NCBI RefSeq assembly: GCF_000463115.2
Contig: NZ_AWFX01000054.1
Location: 236,752 to 300,751 of the forward strand
Direction: 5' to 3'
Source: Franconibacter helveticus LMG 23732
GTDB taxonomy: Bacteria; Pseudomonadota; Gammaproteobacteria; Enterobacterales; Enterobacteriaceae
DNA length: 64,000 nt
A program made the translations under genes and the position numbers. This document shows, one piece after another, positions 27,415 to 37,400 of the stretch. Numbering within the stretch: position 1 is the stretch's first letter; each line of letters begins with the position of its first letter. The notes under the pieces are model-generated. The model was not told the DNA's origin, did not search any database, and saw only the letters and a program-made list of their open reading frames with translations.

Positions 27415-28479
27415 TTAATCGTAGGCGTTAAGCGTACGCTGGCAGAGCGCGGAGCGGACACAATCGTCTTTGGTGAAGCGCACCACGCCGATCATGTCGT
27501 CCTCTTTGAAACGCGCCAGCGCATCGCTCAGGCCGGACTGGACGCCGGCAGGCAAATCGCACTGGGTGATATCGCCATTGACGATAACGGTCACGTTCTC
27601 CCCGAGGCGGGTTAAAAACATCTTCATCTGCGCAGCGGTAACATTCTGAGCCTCGTCCAGAATCACTACCGCGTTTTCAAATGTACGTCCGCGCATATAG
27701 GCGAACGGCGCAATTTCTACTTTGCCTATTTCCGGTCTCAGGCAGTACTGCATGAACGAGGCGCCCAGGCGGCGCACCAGCACATCGTAGACCGGACGGA
27801 AATAAGGCGCGAACTTCTCAGAAATATCGCCGGGAAGGAAGCCGAGATCCTCATCGGCCTGCAATACCGGACGCGTGACGATAATCCTGTCGACATCCTT
27901 GTGGATCAAAGCTTCAGCCGCTTTTGCCGCGCTGATAAACGTTTTGCCGCACCCGGCTTCGCCGGTGGCGAATATCAGCTGTTTACTCTCAATTGCCTCA
28001 AGATACTGCGCCTGAGCCTCATTGCGCGCGGCTATTGGCGATGTATCGCGACTGTCCCTTGCCATACCAATAGCTTCAACGCCACTCATCTGCACAAGCG
28101 AAGTGACCGATTCCTCTTCGCGCTGTTTATGGCTGCGCGAATCCCGTCTTAACACACGCTTTGCTTCACGACGAGCTTTGATCACTGCTTTCTGTCTTCC
28201 CATGGATGGCACCTTGTTAAGTAGGTTTACATTGCCCGCGTCTTCACTGCCGACGCGATTATGCGCACGAACGTAGTAGGTTTGGCTTCCTTGTAAGCCA
28301 TGATTGCCGGAAATAGACGCAGTAGTACGGCTACGCGCACCGCTTACTGCATCGGTGAAATCTGAAGAGGAAGTGGCTTGTCTGGATGAAGAAGTGACGA
28401 AAACTGTGCCGGAGGTAGAGTCTCCGCGCCGGATCTTGCGGGGGGTTTTGCTTTTTAGTCCATCACGGGACACTACCAT
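27415..28479 (-). CDS. phoH: PhoH ATPase
   Basis: A 354-residue phosphate-starvation protein, the same length as E. coli PhoH. The Walker A motif is GEAGCGKTF and Walker B is VVILDEAQN; the N-terminal extension rich in S, T and R also matches the E. coli protein. PhoH-type proteins have NTP hydrolysis linked to RNA helicase or nuclease roles; the exact job of enterobacterial PhoH is unclear. A likely Pho box lies 140 bp upstream. Confidence 0.94.
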   Translation of the reverse strand: MVVSRDGLKSKTPRKIRRGDSTSGTVFVTSSSRQATSSSDFTDAVSGARSRTTASISGNHGLQGSQTYYVRAHNRVGSEDAGNVNLLNKVPSMGRQKAVIKARREAKRVLRRDSRSHKQREEESVTSLVQMSGVEAIGMARDSRDTSPIAARNEAQAQYLEAIESKQLIFATGEAGCGKTFISAAKAAEALIHKDVDRIIVTRPVLQADEDLGFLPGDISEKFAPYFRPVYDVLVRRLGASFMQYCLRPEIGKVEIAPFAYMRGRTFENAVVILDEAQNVTAAQMKMFLTRLGENVTVIVNGDITQCDLPAGVQSGLSDALARFKEDDMIGVVRFTKDDCVRSALCQRTLNAYD

Positions 28480-28619
28480 TCGCGATCTCCATAGTGAAAG
28501 TGCTGCTCACGATTGGGAACTACCGCATCTGTTCTAAGTACATCAAAAATTTTCATAAATGCAACATTAGGTTTACTTATTTTTAACTTTTAAGCGATTT
28601 CTGACGATGCATTTTTTAT

Positions 28620-28637
28620 GACACAGAAATATTACAG
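28620..28637 (-). promoter_or_regulatory. Probable PhoB box of phoH
   Basis: Read on the minus strand, CTGTAATATTTCTGTGTC resembles the direct-repeat Pho box (CTGTCAT, 4 bp, CTGTCAC). E. coli phoH is PhoB-activated. One half-site is good and the second is imperfect. Confidence 0.5.
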
Positions 28638-28755
28638 AAAAGTATCAATAACCTGCCGGGAGCGAAATCCGTTGTCTGGTCGCGTCAGTAAAATGTTAGC
28701 AAATGCTACGGAACGTGTGAGGAAATATCCCCGCAGGTTAAAACGGGGATACAGG

Positions 28756-30042
28756 TCAGGCTTGCAGCAGCCCTTCGGCAAGATAGTGGTTTTTATCGGC
28801 AACCCCCGGAAGAACAAAGAAATAACCGCCGCCGATGGGCTTTACATACTCTTCCAGCGCTTCGCCGTTTAAACGCTTCTGGACGCTTAAAAATCCTTTT
28901 TCCAGGTCATGCTGATAACAGACGAACAGCAGCCCCATATCAAGCTGCCCGGAAGCCGTTACGCCAAGCGAATAGCTGTAGCCCCGTCGTAGCATCAGGC
29001 TGGACTGGGTTTCCGCCGTGCGCGGGTTGGCCAGACGGATGTGGCTGTCGAGCGCGATAACCTCGCCCTCCGGGTCGCTTGCGTAATCCGGCACGTCATG
29101 TTCATGCGCCATGCCAAGCGGCGCGCCGCTGTGCTTTTCACGACCAAAAATGGTTTGCTGCTCTTTAAGCGGCGTGCGGTCCCAGAATTCAACATGAAAC
29201 TGAATAATGCGCACCGCCTGATAGCTGCCGCCCACTGTCCAGGCCGGTTCGCCCTGCTCCGGCGTGACCCACAAAATGCTGTCCATTAAGGTTGCGTTCT
29301 GCGTATCCGGGTTAGCGGTGCCATCTTTGAAACCGAGCAGGTTAATCGGCGTCTCTTTACCGCGGCTGCGCGCTGCATGGTCAGAGATAAACCCTTCCCG
29401 CTTCCAGCGCACGCTCAGCAGATCCGGCGTGTGCTTGATAATGTCACGCAGCGCGTGGATGACCGTGTCCTGCGTGTTGGCGCAAATTTGCAGCAGCAGG
29501 TCGCCATGACAGAGCGCCGCATCAAGCGAATCGTTAGGAAATCGCTCCATTTTTTGCAGTTTTTTCGGCATCTGCGCCGCCAGGCCGAAGCGGTCGTCGA
29601 ACAATGCGCGGCCAAGCGAAACGGTAATGGTGAGGTTGTCTGGCGCGATAACCTTGCCAAGAATACCGGAATCCATCGGCGGCATGCGCGGGTCAGGCGT
29701 TTGCGGCGCAGGCCCGCCTTCGGTTAAGAAGGCAATACGCGCCGTCAGCAGGCGAAACAGCCGTTCCAGATCCGCTTTGTCCGAAGCCAACACGTCGAAG
29801 GCGACCAGCATCATCGAGGCCTGCTGCGGCGTAACGATGCCTGCCTGATGCGGGCCGTAAAAAGGCTGTTTCTCCTGACGGGCATCGGGAGAGAGCGTAC
29901 CCGGCGGCGCGGAAGGCTTAGCCCCGTGCGCAACAGGGCAGCCGCCCGTTACGGCGAGCGCCCCGCCAAGCGCTCCCAACCCTTTTAATAGCCGTCGACG
30001 CGCCGGCTCCGGCGCGTCCTGATGCTTTAATGCGTCGTTCAT
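28756..30042 (-). CDS. efeB: EfeB periplasmic DyP-type heme peroxidase
   Basis: A 428-residue dye-decolorising peroxidase with a twin-arginine signal (RRRLLKG near residue 15) and the family motif [10 protein letters not shown], whose Asp is catalytic; the proximal heme histidine is expected in the C-terminal half (LDSHIRL/EHDVPD region). As part of EfeUOB it helps ferrous iron uptake under acidic, aerobic conditions. It starts 3 bp after efeO ends, so it is the third gene of the operon. A weak hairpin at about 28726-28753 follows. Confidence 0.95.
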   Translation of the reverse strand: MNDALKHQDAPEPARRRLLKGLGALGGALAVTGGCPVAHGAKPSAPPGTLSPDARQEKQPFYGPHQAGIVTPQQASMMLVAFDVLASDKADLERLFRLLTARIAFLTEGGPAPQTPDPRMPPMDSGILGKVIAPDNLTITVSLGRALFDDRFGLAAQMPKKLQKMERFPNDSLDAALCHGDLLLQICANTQDTVIHALRDIIKHTPDLLSVRWKREGFISDHAARSRGKETPINLLGFKDGTANPDTQNATLMDSILWVTPEQGEPAWTVGGSYQAVRIIQFHVEFWDRTPLKEQQTIFGREKHSGAPLGMAHEHDVPDYASDPEGEVIALDSHIRLANPRTAETQSSLMLRRGYSYSLGVTASGQLDMGLLFVCYQHDLEKGFLSVQKRLNGEALEEYVKPIGGGYFFVLPGVADKNHYLAEGLLQA

Positions 30043-30045
30043 GCT

Positions 30046-31173
30046 TTAGTCCAGGCCGAGCACGCCGCGCAGTAAAGAGAGATCTTCAGCAAGCGCCGTG
30101 ACCGGTCCTTTCAGCGCGTTACGGTCGGCGTCGGTCAGCTTATCGTAGGTTTCGAACCCTTCTTTGGTACGGTATTTGGCAAGAATGGTGTTCACCTTTT
30201 TAAAGTTGGCGTCCACTTTACCGAGCAGCTCAGCGTTGTCTTTCTGCAACTGCGGACGCAGGAGGTCGACAATTTTCTGCGAACCTTCCACGTTCGCCTG
30301 GAAATCCCACAGGTCGGTGTGGCTGTAGCGGTCCTCTTCGCCGCTGATTTTGCTGGCCGCCACTTCTTCAATCAACCCGGCCGCGCCGCCCACCACTTTC
30401 CCTGGCGGGAAAGCCAGTTCGCTGATGCGCTTTTGCAAATCCTGCACGTCGCGGTAAAGCTGGTCGGCATAGTTATCCATGCCTTTTACGCTGTTGTCGC
30501 CAAACAGCGCTTTTTCCAGCCGGTGGAAACCGGTGAATTTCGGGTCGGCCGCTTTTTGCTCGTAGTCATCTTCACGGGCGTCAATACTGCCGTCGAGATC
30601 AGAGAAGAGTTCAGCAACCGGCTCGATGCGCTCGTAGTGCTGGCGCGTCGGGGCATAAAGGGCTTTCGCTTTTTCAATGTCGCCTGCTTTCACCGCGTCG
30701 GTAAACGCTTTGACGCCTGCCACCAGCGCGGCGGTTTCAGCGGTCACGTAGGCCTTATATTGCGTAATGGCGCCTTCAAGCGAGAGTAAATCGCCCTTTG
30801 CCGCGGTTGGCGCGTCGCCTGCCGCTTTCACGATAAGCTTGCCTTTCGGGTTGCTCAGCAGGCCGCAGGTCATATCATATTCGCCCGCTTCCAGGTTGGC
30901 GGTCATCTTCTGGCTGAAGCCCGGCGCGATATTCTCACGCTCCTCCACCACCATGACCCCTTTTAAAATTTCCCACTCCAGCGCCTTCTGGCTGTGGTTG
31001 AGAATAATGAACTGGGTTTTACCGGCGTTGACGGTAAGCGTCATCGGTTCGCACTGCTTATCGTTCACCGTGACTTTAACCTGCGGCACGTCCGCCGCGC
31101 TGGCGGCAAAGGCGGAAGCTAAAAGCGCAAGCGTGGTTAGTTGCAGCGCGCTGCGTCGACCGTTTTTCATCAT
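30046..31173 (-). CDS. efeO: EfeO periplasmic iron-binding component
   Basis: A 375-residue secreted protein with a signal peptide ending FAASA, an N-terminal cupredoxin-like domain ([19 protein letters not shown]) and a C-terminal imelysin-like M75 domain containing [10 protein letters not shown] and the HTDLWDFQ metal motif. It hands iron to EfeU. The start at 31173 gives the E. coli length and sits 7 nt from GAGGG; the ATG at 31179 is too close to that site. Confidence 0.94.
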   Translation of the reverse strand: MMKNGRRSALQLTTLALLASAFAASAADVPQVKVTVNDKQCEPMTLTVNAGKTQFIILNHSQKALEWEILKGVMVVEERENIAPGFSQKMTANLEAGEYDMTCGLLSNPKGKLIVKAAGDAPTAAKGDLLSLEGAITQYKAYVTAETAALVAGVKAFTDAVKAGDIEKAKALYAPTRQHYERIEPVAELFSDLDGSIDAREDDYEQKAADPKFTGFHRLEKALFGDNSVKGMDNYADQLYRDVQDLQKRISELAFPPGKVVGGAAGLIEEVAASKISGEEDRYSHTDLWDFQANVEGSQKIVDLLRPQLQKDNAELLGKVDANFKKVNTILAKYRTKEGFETYDKLTDADRNALKGPVTALAEDLSLLRGVLGLD

Positions 31174-31225
31174 GACCATTCCCTCTAAAAGTATGTTGTA
31201 ACTAATAAGGCGCTTCGCCCTGTTG

Positions 31226-32062
31226 TTATCCGTTTGCGCTGCCGGAAGGCTGCGGCGCGGCGCGAGCGGGTAGCGCATACAGCGCCAGCGCCGGAAGAAG
31301 ATAAATCAGCCAGACCGCCACTTCGCTGACGGTCGGCGCTTCCTGATAACCAAAAATGGATTCCAGCAGGGTGCCCGTCAGTGAATGGGTGGTGAGAACA
31401 TGGCTCAGGTCAAAAGCCACCTGCTGGAAATGGTTCCACAGGCCAGCTTCGTGAAAGGCGCGGATGGCGCCGGCGGCAAGCCCCGCCGCCACCAGCAAAA
31501 TAAAGAGGCTGGTCCATTTGAAAAAAGTGCCGAGGTGAAGGCGAATACCGCCCCAGTAGAGCAGAAAACCCATAACCACCGCCGTCGCCAGCCCGAGCAC
31601 AGCGCCAAGGGGCGGCCAGACGCCCACGTCCTGGCCAAAAGCCGCCAGCAGAAAGAAAACCGACTCCAGCCCTTCACGCGCTACCGCAAAAAAGACCATC
31701 AGAATCAGCGCCCAGCTCTGGCTGCCGCCGCGTTTAAGCGCGTTGTCGACCGCCTGCTCCAGCTCTCCTTTCACATTGCGGGCCACTTTGCGCATCCAGA
31801 ACACCATCCAGGTGAGTATGACCACGGCGATAACCGCCACGATCCCCTCAAACAGCTCCTGCTCTTTTTGCGGAAATTCGCCGGTGGTTTCATTAATGAA
31901 AATGCCTAAGCCCAGACAGAGCGCGGCGGCAAGAATCACGCCCGTCCACATCGCTCCCAGCCACTGCCCGCGCTGCGTGCGCTTCAGGTAGCTGGCGATA
32001 AGACTGACAATAAGCGCGGCTTCCAGCCCTTCGCGCAGCATAATGAGAAATGGAACAAACAT
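31226..32062 (-). CDS. efeU: EfeU ferrous iron permease
   Basis: A 278-residue OFeT/FTR1-family inner-membrane permease with seven hydrophobic segments and two REGLE iron motifs ([11 protein letters not shown] near residue 10 and [11 protein letters not shown] in the middle). The frame is intact, unlike the frameshifted K-12 gene. It is the first gene of efeUOB, with a Fur box about 60 bp upstream of the start. Confidence 0.95.
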   Translation of the reverse strand: MFVPFLIMLREGLEAALIVSLIASYLKRTQRGQWLGAMWTGVILAAALCLGLGIFINETTGEFPQKEQELFEGIVAVIAVVILTWMVFWMRKVARNVKGELEQAVDNALKRGGSQSWALILMVFFAVAREGLESVFFLLAAFGQDVGVWPPLGAVLGLATAVVMGFLLYWGGIRLHLGTFFKWTSLFILLVAAGLAAGAIRAFHEAGLWNHFQQVAFDLSHVLTTHSLTGTLLESIFGYQEAPTVSEVAVWLIYLLPALALYALPARAAPQPSGSANG

Positions 32063-32119
32063 CCCGCCACCCTTAATGTGAAATCAGGTCAACTGTTGCA
32101 AAGAAACGTAAATATGAGT

Positions 32120-32138
32120 GCAAGTGATTATCATTACC
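32120..32138 (-). promoter_or_regulatory. Fur box of efeUOB
   Basis: On the minus strand, GGTAATGATAATCACTTGC matches 15 of 19 positions of the Fur consensus GATAATGATAATCATTATC, with the central 12 bases conserved. This predicts repression by iron-loaded Fur. Confidence 0.8.
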
Positions 32139-32520
32139 AATCAAAGAAACACAAGCAAAATGTACGAGGAAGTATGACGAAGTGTGAAAGTTGCGAAGTG
32201 GATTAATCACTCAACTGAATTACAGTGTCGGGCAATGGAAAAAAACCATTTTTCCCGGGGCCCGTTACGCTCAGCCGCGCCTTTAAAAAAACCGCTAATG
32301 CTTATTCCATTCGCCAGAAAAGGATGCGGGAAATTATGCTAGCGCGCTGTTTACCGGCTTTTTTCTGCGGCTAACTACTTTTTCAAACGCCTGCGAGCCT
32401 GTGACTATCCTGTTTCATGCCCGCCAGCGCGTTTCCTGTTTATTGTCGGTATAGCGGGCGGATAAATACCCTTCCCGCTGGCCGGCAAGCGCTGCCAGAG
32501 GCCATTGTATTGATGAGCAA
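32139..32520. other. Intergenic region upstream of efeU, past putP end
   Basis: About 380 bp without a supported gene. Short stems are possible in the GC-rich part near 32255-32275, but I see no recognisable RNA, operator or coding pattern. It separates two minus-strand units. Confidence 0.5.
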
Positions 32521-32521
32521 G

Positions 32522-32546
32522 AAAAAACCCGCCTTGCGGCGGGTTT
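32522..32546 (-). terminator. Terminator after putP
   Basis: The stem AACCCGCC-TTGC-GGCGGGTT has an A-run to its left on the plus strand, giving a U-run to the putP transcript. Confidence 0.85.
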
Positions 32547-32556
32547 GTCAGACGGG

Positions 32557-34065
32557 TTAATCAGCCTGTAATTTCGAGGGCGGCGCGGTGTGATACTCCG
32601 CATCCGCTTTCTCAAAGCGCGCCTGCATTGAAGCAGAAGGCGCTTTATCCAGCAGGCTGAAGATAACAATGCCAAGGCTCGCAAAGAGGAAGCCCGGAAT
32701 GATTTCATACAGGCCCAGCCAGCCGAACTGTTTCCAGACGATAACCGTTAACGCGCCAATCACCATACCGGCCAGCGCGCCGTTGCGGGTCATGCGCGAC
32801 CACATTACGGAGAAGAGGATCACCGGCCCGAAGGCTGCGCCGAAGCCCGCCCAGGCGTAGCTCACCAGGCCGAGCACGCGGTTTTCCGGGTTCGCCGCCA
32901 GCGCGATGGCGATAAGCGCCACCACCAGCACCATCAAACGCCCCACCCATACCAGCTCTTTCTGGGTGGCGTTTTTACGCAGGAACGCTTTGTAGAGGTC
33001 TTCGGTAATGGCGCTGGAGCAGACCAGCAGCTGACAGCTCAACGTGGACATCACCGCCGCGAGGATCGCAGAAAGTAAAATGCCAGCAATCCATGGGTTG
33101 AACAGGATTTGCGCCAGTTCGATAAAGACGCGCTCGCCGTTCTGGTTCACCGCCGTCGCCTGGTCCGGGTGGTTGTTGAAGTAAGCGATGCCGAAGAACC
33201 CTACCGCTACCGCGCCCGCCAGGCAGAGGATCATCCAGGCCATGCTGATGCGGCGAGCTTTAACGATGGTGTGGTGGGAATCCGCGGCCATAAAACGCGC
33301 CAGGATATGCGGCTGGCCGAAATAACCGAGCCCCCAGCCCATCAGGGAAACGATCGCCACAAAGTTTAGCCCTTTCAGCATATCGACGTTTTCAATGCTC
33401 TTTTGCTTGATCACCATCAGCGAGTCGTCCAGGCCGCCGACAGCGAGAATAACGAACACCGGCGTCAGGATCAGCGCGAAAATCATCAGGCTCGCCTGCA
33501 CCGTATCGGTCCAGCTCACCGCAAGGAAGCCGCCGATAAAGGTATAAAGGATGGTTGCCGCCGCGCCGGCCCACAGTGCGGTTTCGTAGCTCATGCCAAA
33601 AGTGCTTTCAAACAGGCGCGCGCCCGCCACGATGCCGGAGGCGCAGTAAATGGTGAAGAACAGCAGAATAACCAGGGCGGAGATAATGCGCAGTATGCGG
33701 CTTTTATCCTCAAAGCGACCGGTAAAATAATCCGGTAACGTCAGGGCGTTATTGTTCGCCTCGGTGTGAACGCGCAGGCGGCCTGCCACCAGCTTCCAGT
33801 TGATCCAGGCGCCGAGCGTAAGCCCGATGGCTATCCAGCTTTCAGAGATCCCGGAGAGGAAAATAGCGCCCGGCAACCCCATCAGCAGCCAGCCGGACAT
33901 ATCCGACGCGCCTGCTGATAATGCCGTTACCACGCTGCCGAGGCTGCGACCGCCAAGGATGTAATCGTCAAAGTTTTTAGTCGAACGCCACGCAATAAAC
34001 CCTATCAATATCATCCCAAAGATATAAATAAGGAAAGTCACCACCATCGGTGTACTCGCTGTCAT
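32557..34065 (-). CDS. putP: Sodium/proline symporter PutP
   Basis: A 502-residue SSS-family transporter, the E. coli length, with about 13 membrane helices. Conserved signature regions include SAGASDMSGWLLMGLPGA (sodium and proline binding) and YALWAGAAATILYTFIGGF-like helices. It brings in proline for PutA or osmoprotection. It diverges from putA across a shared operator region. Confidence 0.96.
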   Translation of the reverse strand: MTASTPMVVTFLIYIFGMILIGFIAWRSTKNFDDYILGGRSLGSVVTALSAGASDMSGWLLMGLPGAIFLSGISESWIAIGLTLGAWINWKLVAGRLRVHTEANNNALTLPDYFTGRFEDKSRILRIISALVILLFFTIYCASGIVAGARLFESTFGMSYETALWAGAAATILYTFIGGFLAVSWTDTVQASLMIFALILTPVFVILAVGGLDDSLMVIKQKSIENVDMLKGLNFVAIVSLMGWGLGYFGQPHILARFMAADSHHTIVKARRISMAWMILCLAGAVAVGFFGIAYFNNHPDQATAVNQNGERVFIELAQILFNPWIAGILLSAILAAVMSTLSCQLLVCSSAITEDLYKAFLRKNATQKELVWVGRLMVLVVALIAIALAANPENRVLGLVSYAWAGFGAAFGPVILFSVMWSRMTRNGALAGMVIGALTVIVWKQFGWLGLYEIIPGFLFASLGIVIFSLLDKAPSASMQARFEKADAEYHTAPPSKLQAD

Positions 34066-34483
34066 TTCACTTCTCCGTCTAATCAGGCCATTTTCGGCTT
34101 GTCACCGCCGGAACGCAGCGGTGTTGTTATCGTCGTTTTCGTTTCGCGGCAGTATCCTGCCGGAAGCGTTTTTCATTCACAATCGATTTAACACACCATT
34201 TACAACAATTACATCTTCGCTAAAAATGCCCGTTTGCAGGAGGTTGCACTTGCTCACGCTTTTTACGGTTGCACCTTTTAAAAGTGTTAACCAGGCCCGG
34301 AATATCAGCTTATATCGCCGTTTCGCCTGTATGGTCATAGCAATTTCATATTTAACATTTCATTCATTTTTGAGCTTGCTGGCGAGGTCACATTTAACAT
34401 GGTTGCACAAAGTTGCAACATGATGGATAGTGCCGAATAACGTTAACCGCAGACAAAAAAGCGAAGAAAACAGGAGTTAAGGC
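34066..34483. promoter_or_regulatory. put control region with PutA operators
   Basis: A 418-bp divergent region. GTTGCA, the core recognised by the PutA ribbon-helix-helix domain, occurs at 34243, 34268, 34402 and 34412, the last overlapping a reverse TGCAAC. In E. coli similar clustered sites let proline-free PutA repress putA and putP. Motifs are seen; occupancy is inferred. Confidence 0.8.
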
Positions 34484-37400
34484 ATGGGCACCACTACCAT
34501 GGGTGTGAAGCTTGACGATGCCACCCGTGAGCGCATCAAAGCCGCCGCAACTAAAATAGACCGCACGCCGCACTGGCTCATCAAGCAGGCTATTTTCAAC
34601 TACCTTGAAAGGCTGGAAAGCGAGGATACGCTGCCTGAGCTGCCTGCCCTGCTGGCGGGCGCAGCCAATGAGAGCGAAGAGGCGGGCGTACAGCCAGAAG
34701 AGGCGCATCAGCCTTTCCTGGAGTTCGCCGAGCAGATCCTGCCGCAGTCCGTTAACCGCGCCGCCATTACCGCCGCTTACCGCCGCGCCGAAACCGACGC
34801 CGTGCCGATGCTGCTTGAGCAGGCGCGTCTGCCTGCGCCGGTAGCGGAGCAAACCCACCAGCTCGCCTATAAGCTCGCTGAAAAACTGCGCAACCAGAAA
34901 ACCGCCTCCGGCCGCGCCGGCATGGTTCAGAGCCTGTTGCAGGAGTTCTCGCTCTCTTCCCAGGAAGGGGTGGCGCTGATGTGCCTTGCCGAAGCGCTGC
35001 TGCGCATTCCTGATAAAGCGACCCGCGACGCGCTGATCCGCGACAAAATCAGCAACGGTAACTGGCAGTCGCATATCGGGCGCAGCCCTTCCCTGTTTGT
35101 GAACGCCGCGACCTGGGGCCTGCTGTTTACCGGCCGTCTGGTCTCGACCCATAACGAAGCCAGCCTGTCACGCTCGCTCAACCGTATTATCGGCAAGAGC
35201 GGCGAGCCGCTGATCCGCAAAGGCGTGGATATGGCGATGCGGCTGATGGGCGAGCAGTTCGTGACGGGCGAAACCATCGCCGAAGCGCTGGCTAACGCCC
35301 GCAAGCTGGAAGAAAAAGGCTTTCGCTACTCTTACGATATGCTTGGCGAAGCGGCGCTGACCGCCGCCGACGCGCAGGCGTATATGGTTTCTTACCAGCA
35401 GGCGATCCACGCTATCGGCAAAGCCTCCAACGGCCGCGGCATTTATGAAGGCCCGGGTATCTCTATTAAGCTGTCGGCGCTGCACCCGCGCTATAGCCGC
35501 GCGCAGTATGACCGCGTAATGGAAGAGCTTTATCCGCGCCTGAAATCCCTGACGCTGCTGGCGCGCCAGTATGATATCGGCATTAACATCGACGCCGAAG
35601 AGGCGGACCGTCTGGAAATCTCCCTCGATCTGCTGGAAAAGCTCTGCTTCGAGCCGGAGCTGGCGGGCTGGAACGGCATCGGCTTTGTTATCCAGGCTTA
35701 CCAGAAGCGCTGCCCGTTCGTGATTGATTATTTAATCGATCTGGCGACCCGCAGCCGCCGTCGCCTGATGATCCGCCTGGTGAAAGGCGCTTACTGGGAC
35801 AGCGAAATCAAGCGCGCGCAAATGGAAGGGCTTGAAGGCTACCCGGTGTACACCCGCAAGGTTTACACCGATATCTCCTACCTGGCCTGCGCGAAAAAAC
35901 TGCTGGCGGTGCCGAACCTGATTTACCCGCAGTTCGCCACCCACAACGCCCATACGCTGGCGGCGATTTATAACCTGGCGGGCCAGAACTACTACCCGGG
36001 CCAGTATGAGTTCCAGTGCCTGCACGGCATGGGCGAACCGCTTTATGAGCAGGTTGTGGGAAAAGTGGCGGACGGCAAACTCAACCGCCCCTGCCGCATC
36101 TACGCCCCGGTAGGCACGCATGAAACGCTGCTGGCTTACCTGGTGCGCCGCCTGCTGGAAAACGGCGCCAATACCTCCTTCGTCAACCGTATCGCCGACA
36201 CCACGCTGCCGCTGGATGAACTGGTCGCCGACCCGGTGCTGGCGGTAGAAAAAATGGCGGCGCAGGAAGGCAAAGCGGGCCTGCCGCATCCGAAGATCCC
36301 GTTGCCGCACGATCTCTACGGCGAAGGCCGCATGAACTCAACGGGCATCGATCTTTCAAACGAACACCGGCTCGCCTCGCTCTCTTCCGCTCTGCTCAAC
36401 AGCGCCGCGCAGAAATGGCAGGCGTTGCCGGTGCTGGAAGCGCCTGTCGAAGCGGGCGAACTGACGCCGGTCCTTAACCCGGCAGAGCCGAAAGATATTG
36501 TCGGCTATGTGCGTGAAGCCACCGAAGCGGAAGTGTCGCAGGCGCTGGAAAACGCGGTCAACAATGCGCCGATCTGGTTCGCCACGCCGCCGCAGGAGCG
36601 CGCCGCCATTCTTGAGCGCGCCGCGGTGCTGATGGAAGACCAGATGCAGACGCTTATCGGCATCCTGGTGCGCGAAGCGGGTAAAACCTTCAGCAACGCC
36701 ATTGCCGAAGTGCGCGAAGCGGTGGATTTCCTTTATTACTACGCAGGCCAGGTGCGCGACGACTTCGACAACGAAACGCATCGCCCGCTCGGCCCGGTGG
36801 TGTGTATCAGCCCGTGGAACTTCCCGCTCGCTATTTTTACCGGCCAGATTGCCGCCGCCCTTGCCGCTGGCAACAGCGTGCTGGCGAAACCGGCGGAGCA
36901 GACGCCGCTTATCGCCGCACAGGGCGTGAATATTCTGCTGGAAGCGGGCGTGCCGGCGGGCGTATTGCAACTGCTGCCAGGCCGCGGCGAAACCGTGGGC
37001 GCGAAGCTGACCGGCGATGAGCGCGTGCGCGCCGTTATGTTTACCGGCTCGACGGAAGTGGCCACGCTTTTACAGCGCAATATCGCCACCCGTCTTGATC
37101 CACAGGGCCGCCCGACGCCGCTGATTGCGGAAACCGGCGGCCTGAACGCGATGATCGTCGACTCCTCCGCCCTGAGCGAGCAGGTGGTAGTGGATGTGGT
37201 CGCCTCCGCCTTCGACAGCGCAGGCCAGCGCTGCTCCGCCCTGCGCGTCCTTTGTTTGCAGGAAGATATTGCCGAGCACACGCTGAAGATGCTGAAAGGC
37301 GCGATGGCGGAGTGCCGCATGGGCAACCCGGGCAGACTCTCCACCGATGTCGGCCCGGTTATCGACGCGGAGGCGAAAGCCAATATCGACCGCCATATTC

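Noticed and set aside
32415..32708. A 97-codon minus-strand frame across the putP end
   Set aside because: It runs through the putP terminator and overlaps putP in another frame; basic, low-complexity product.
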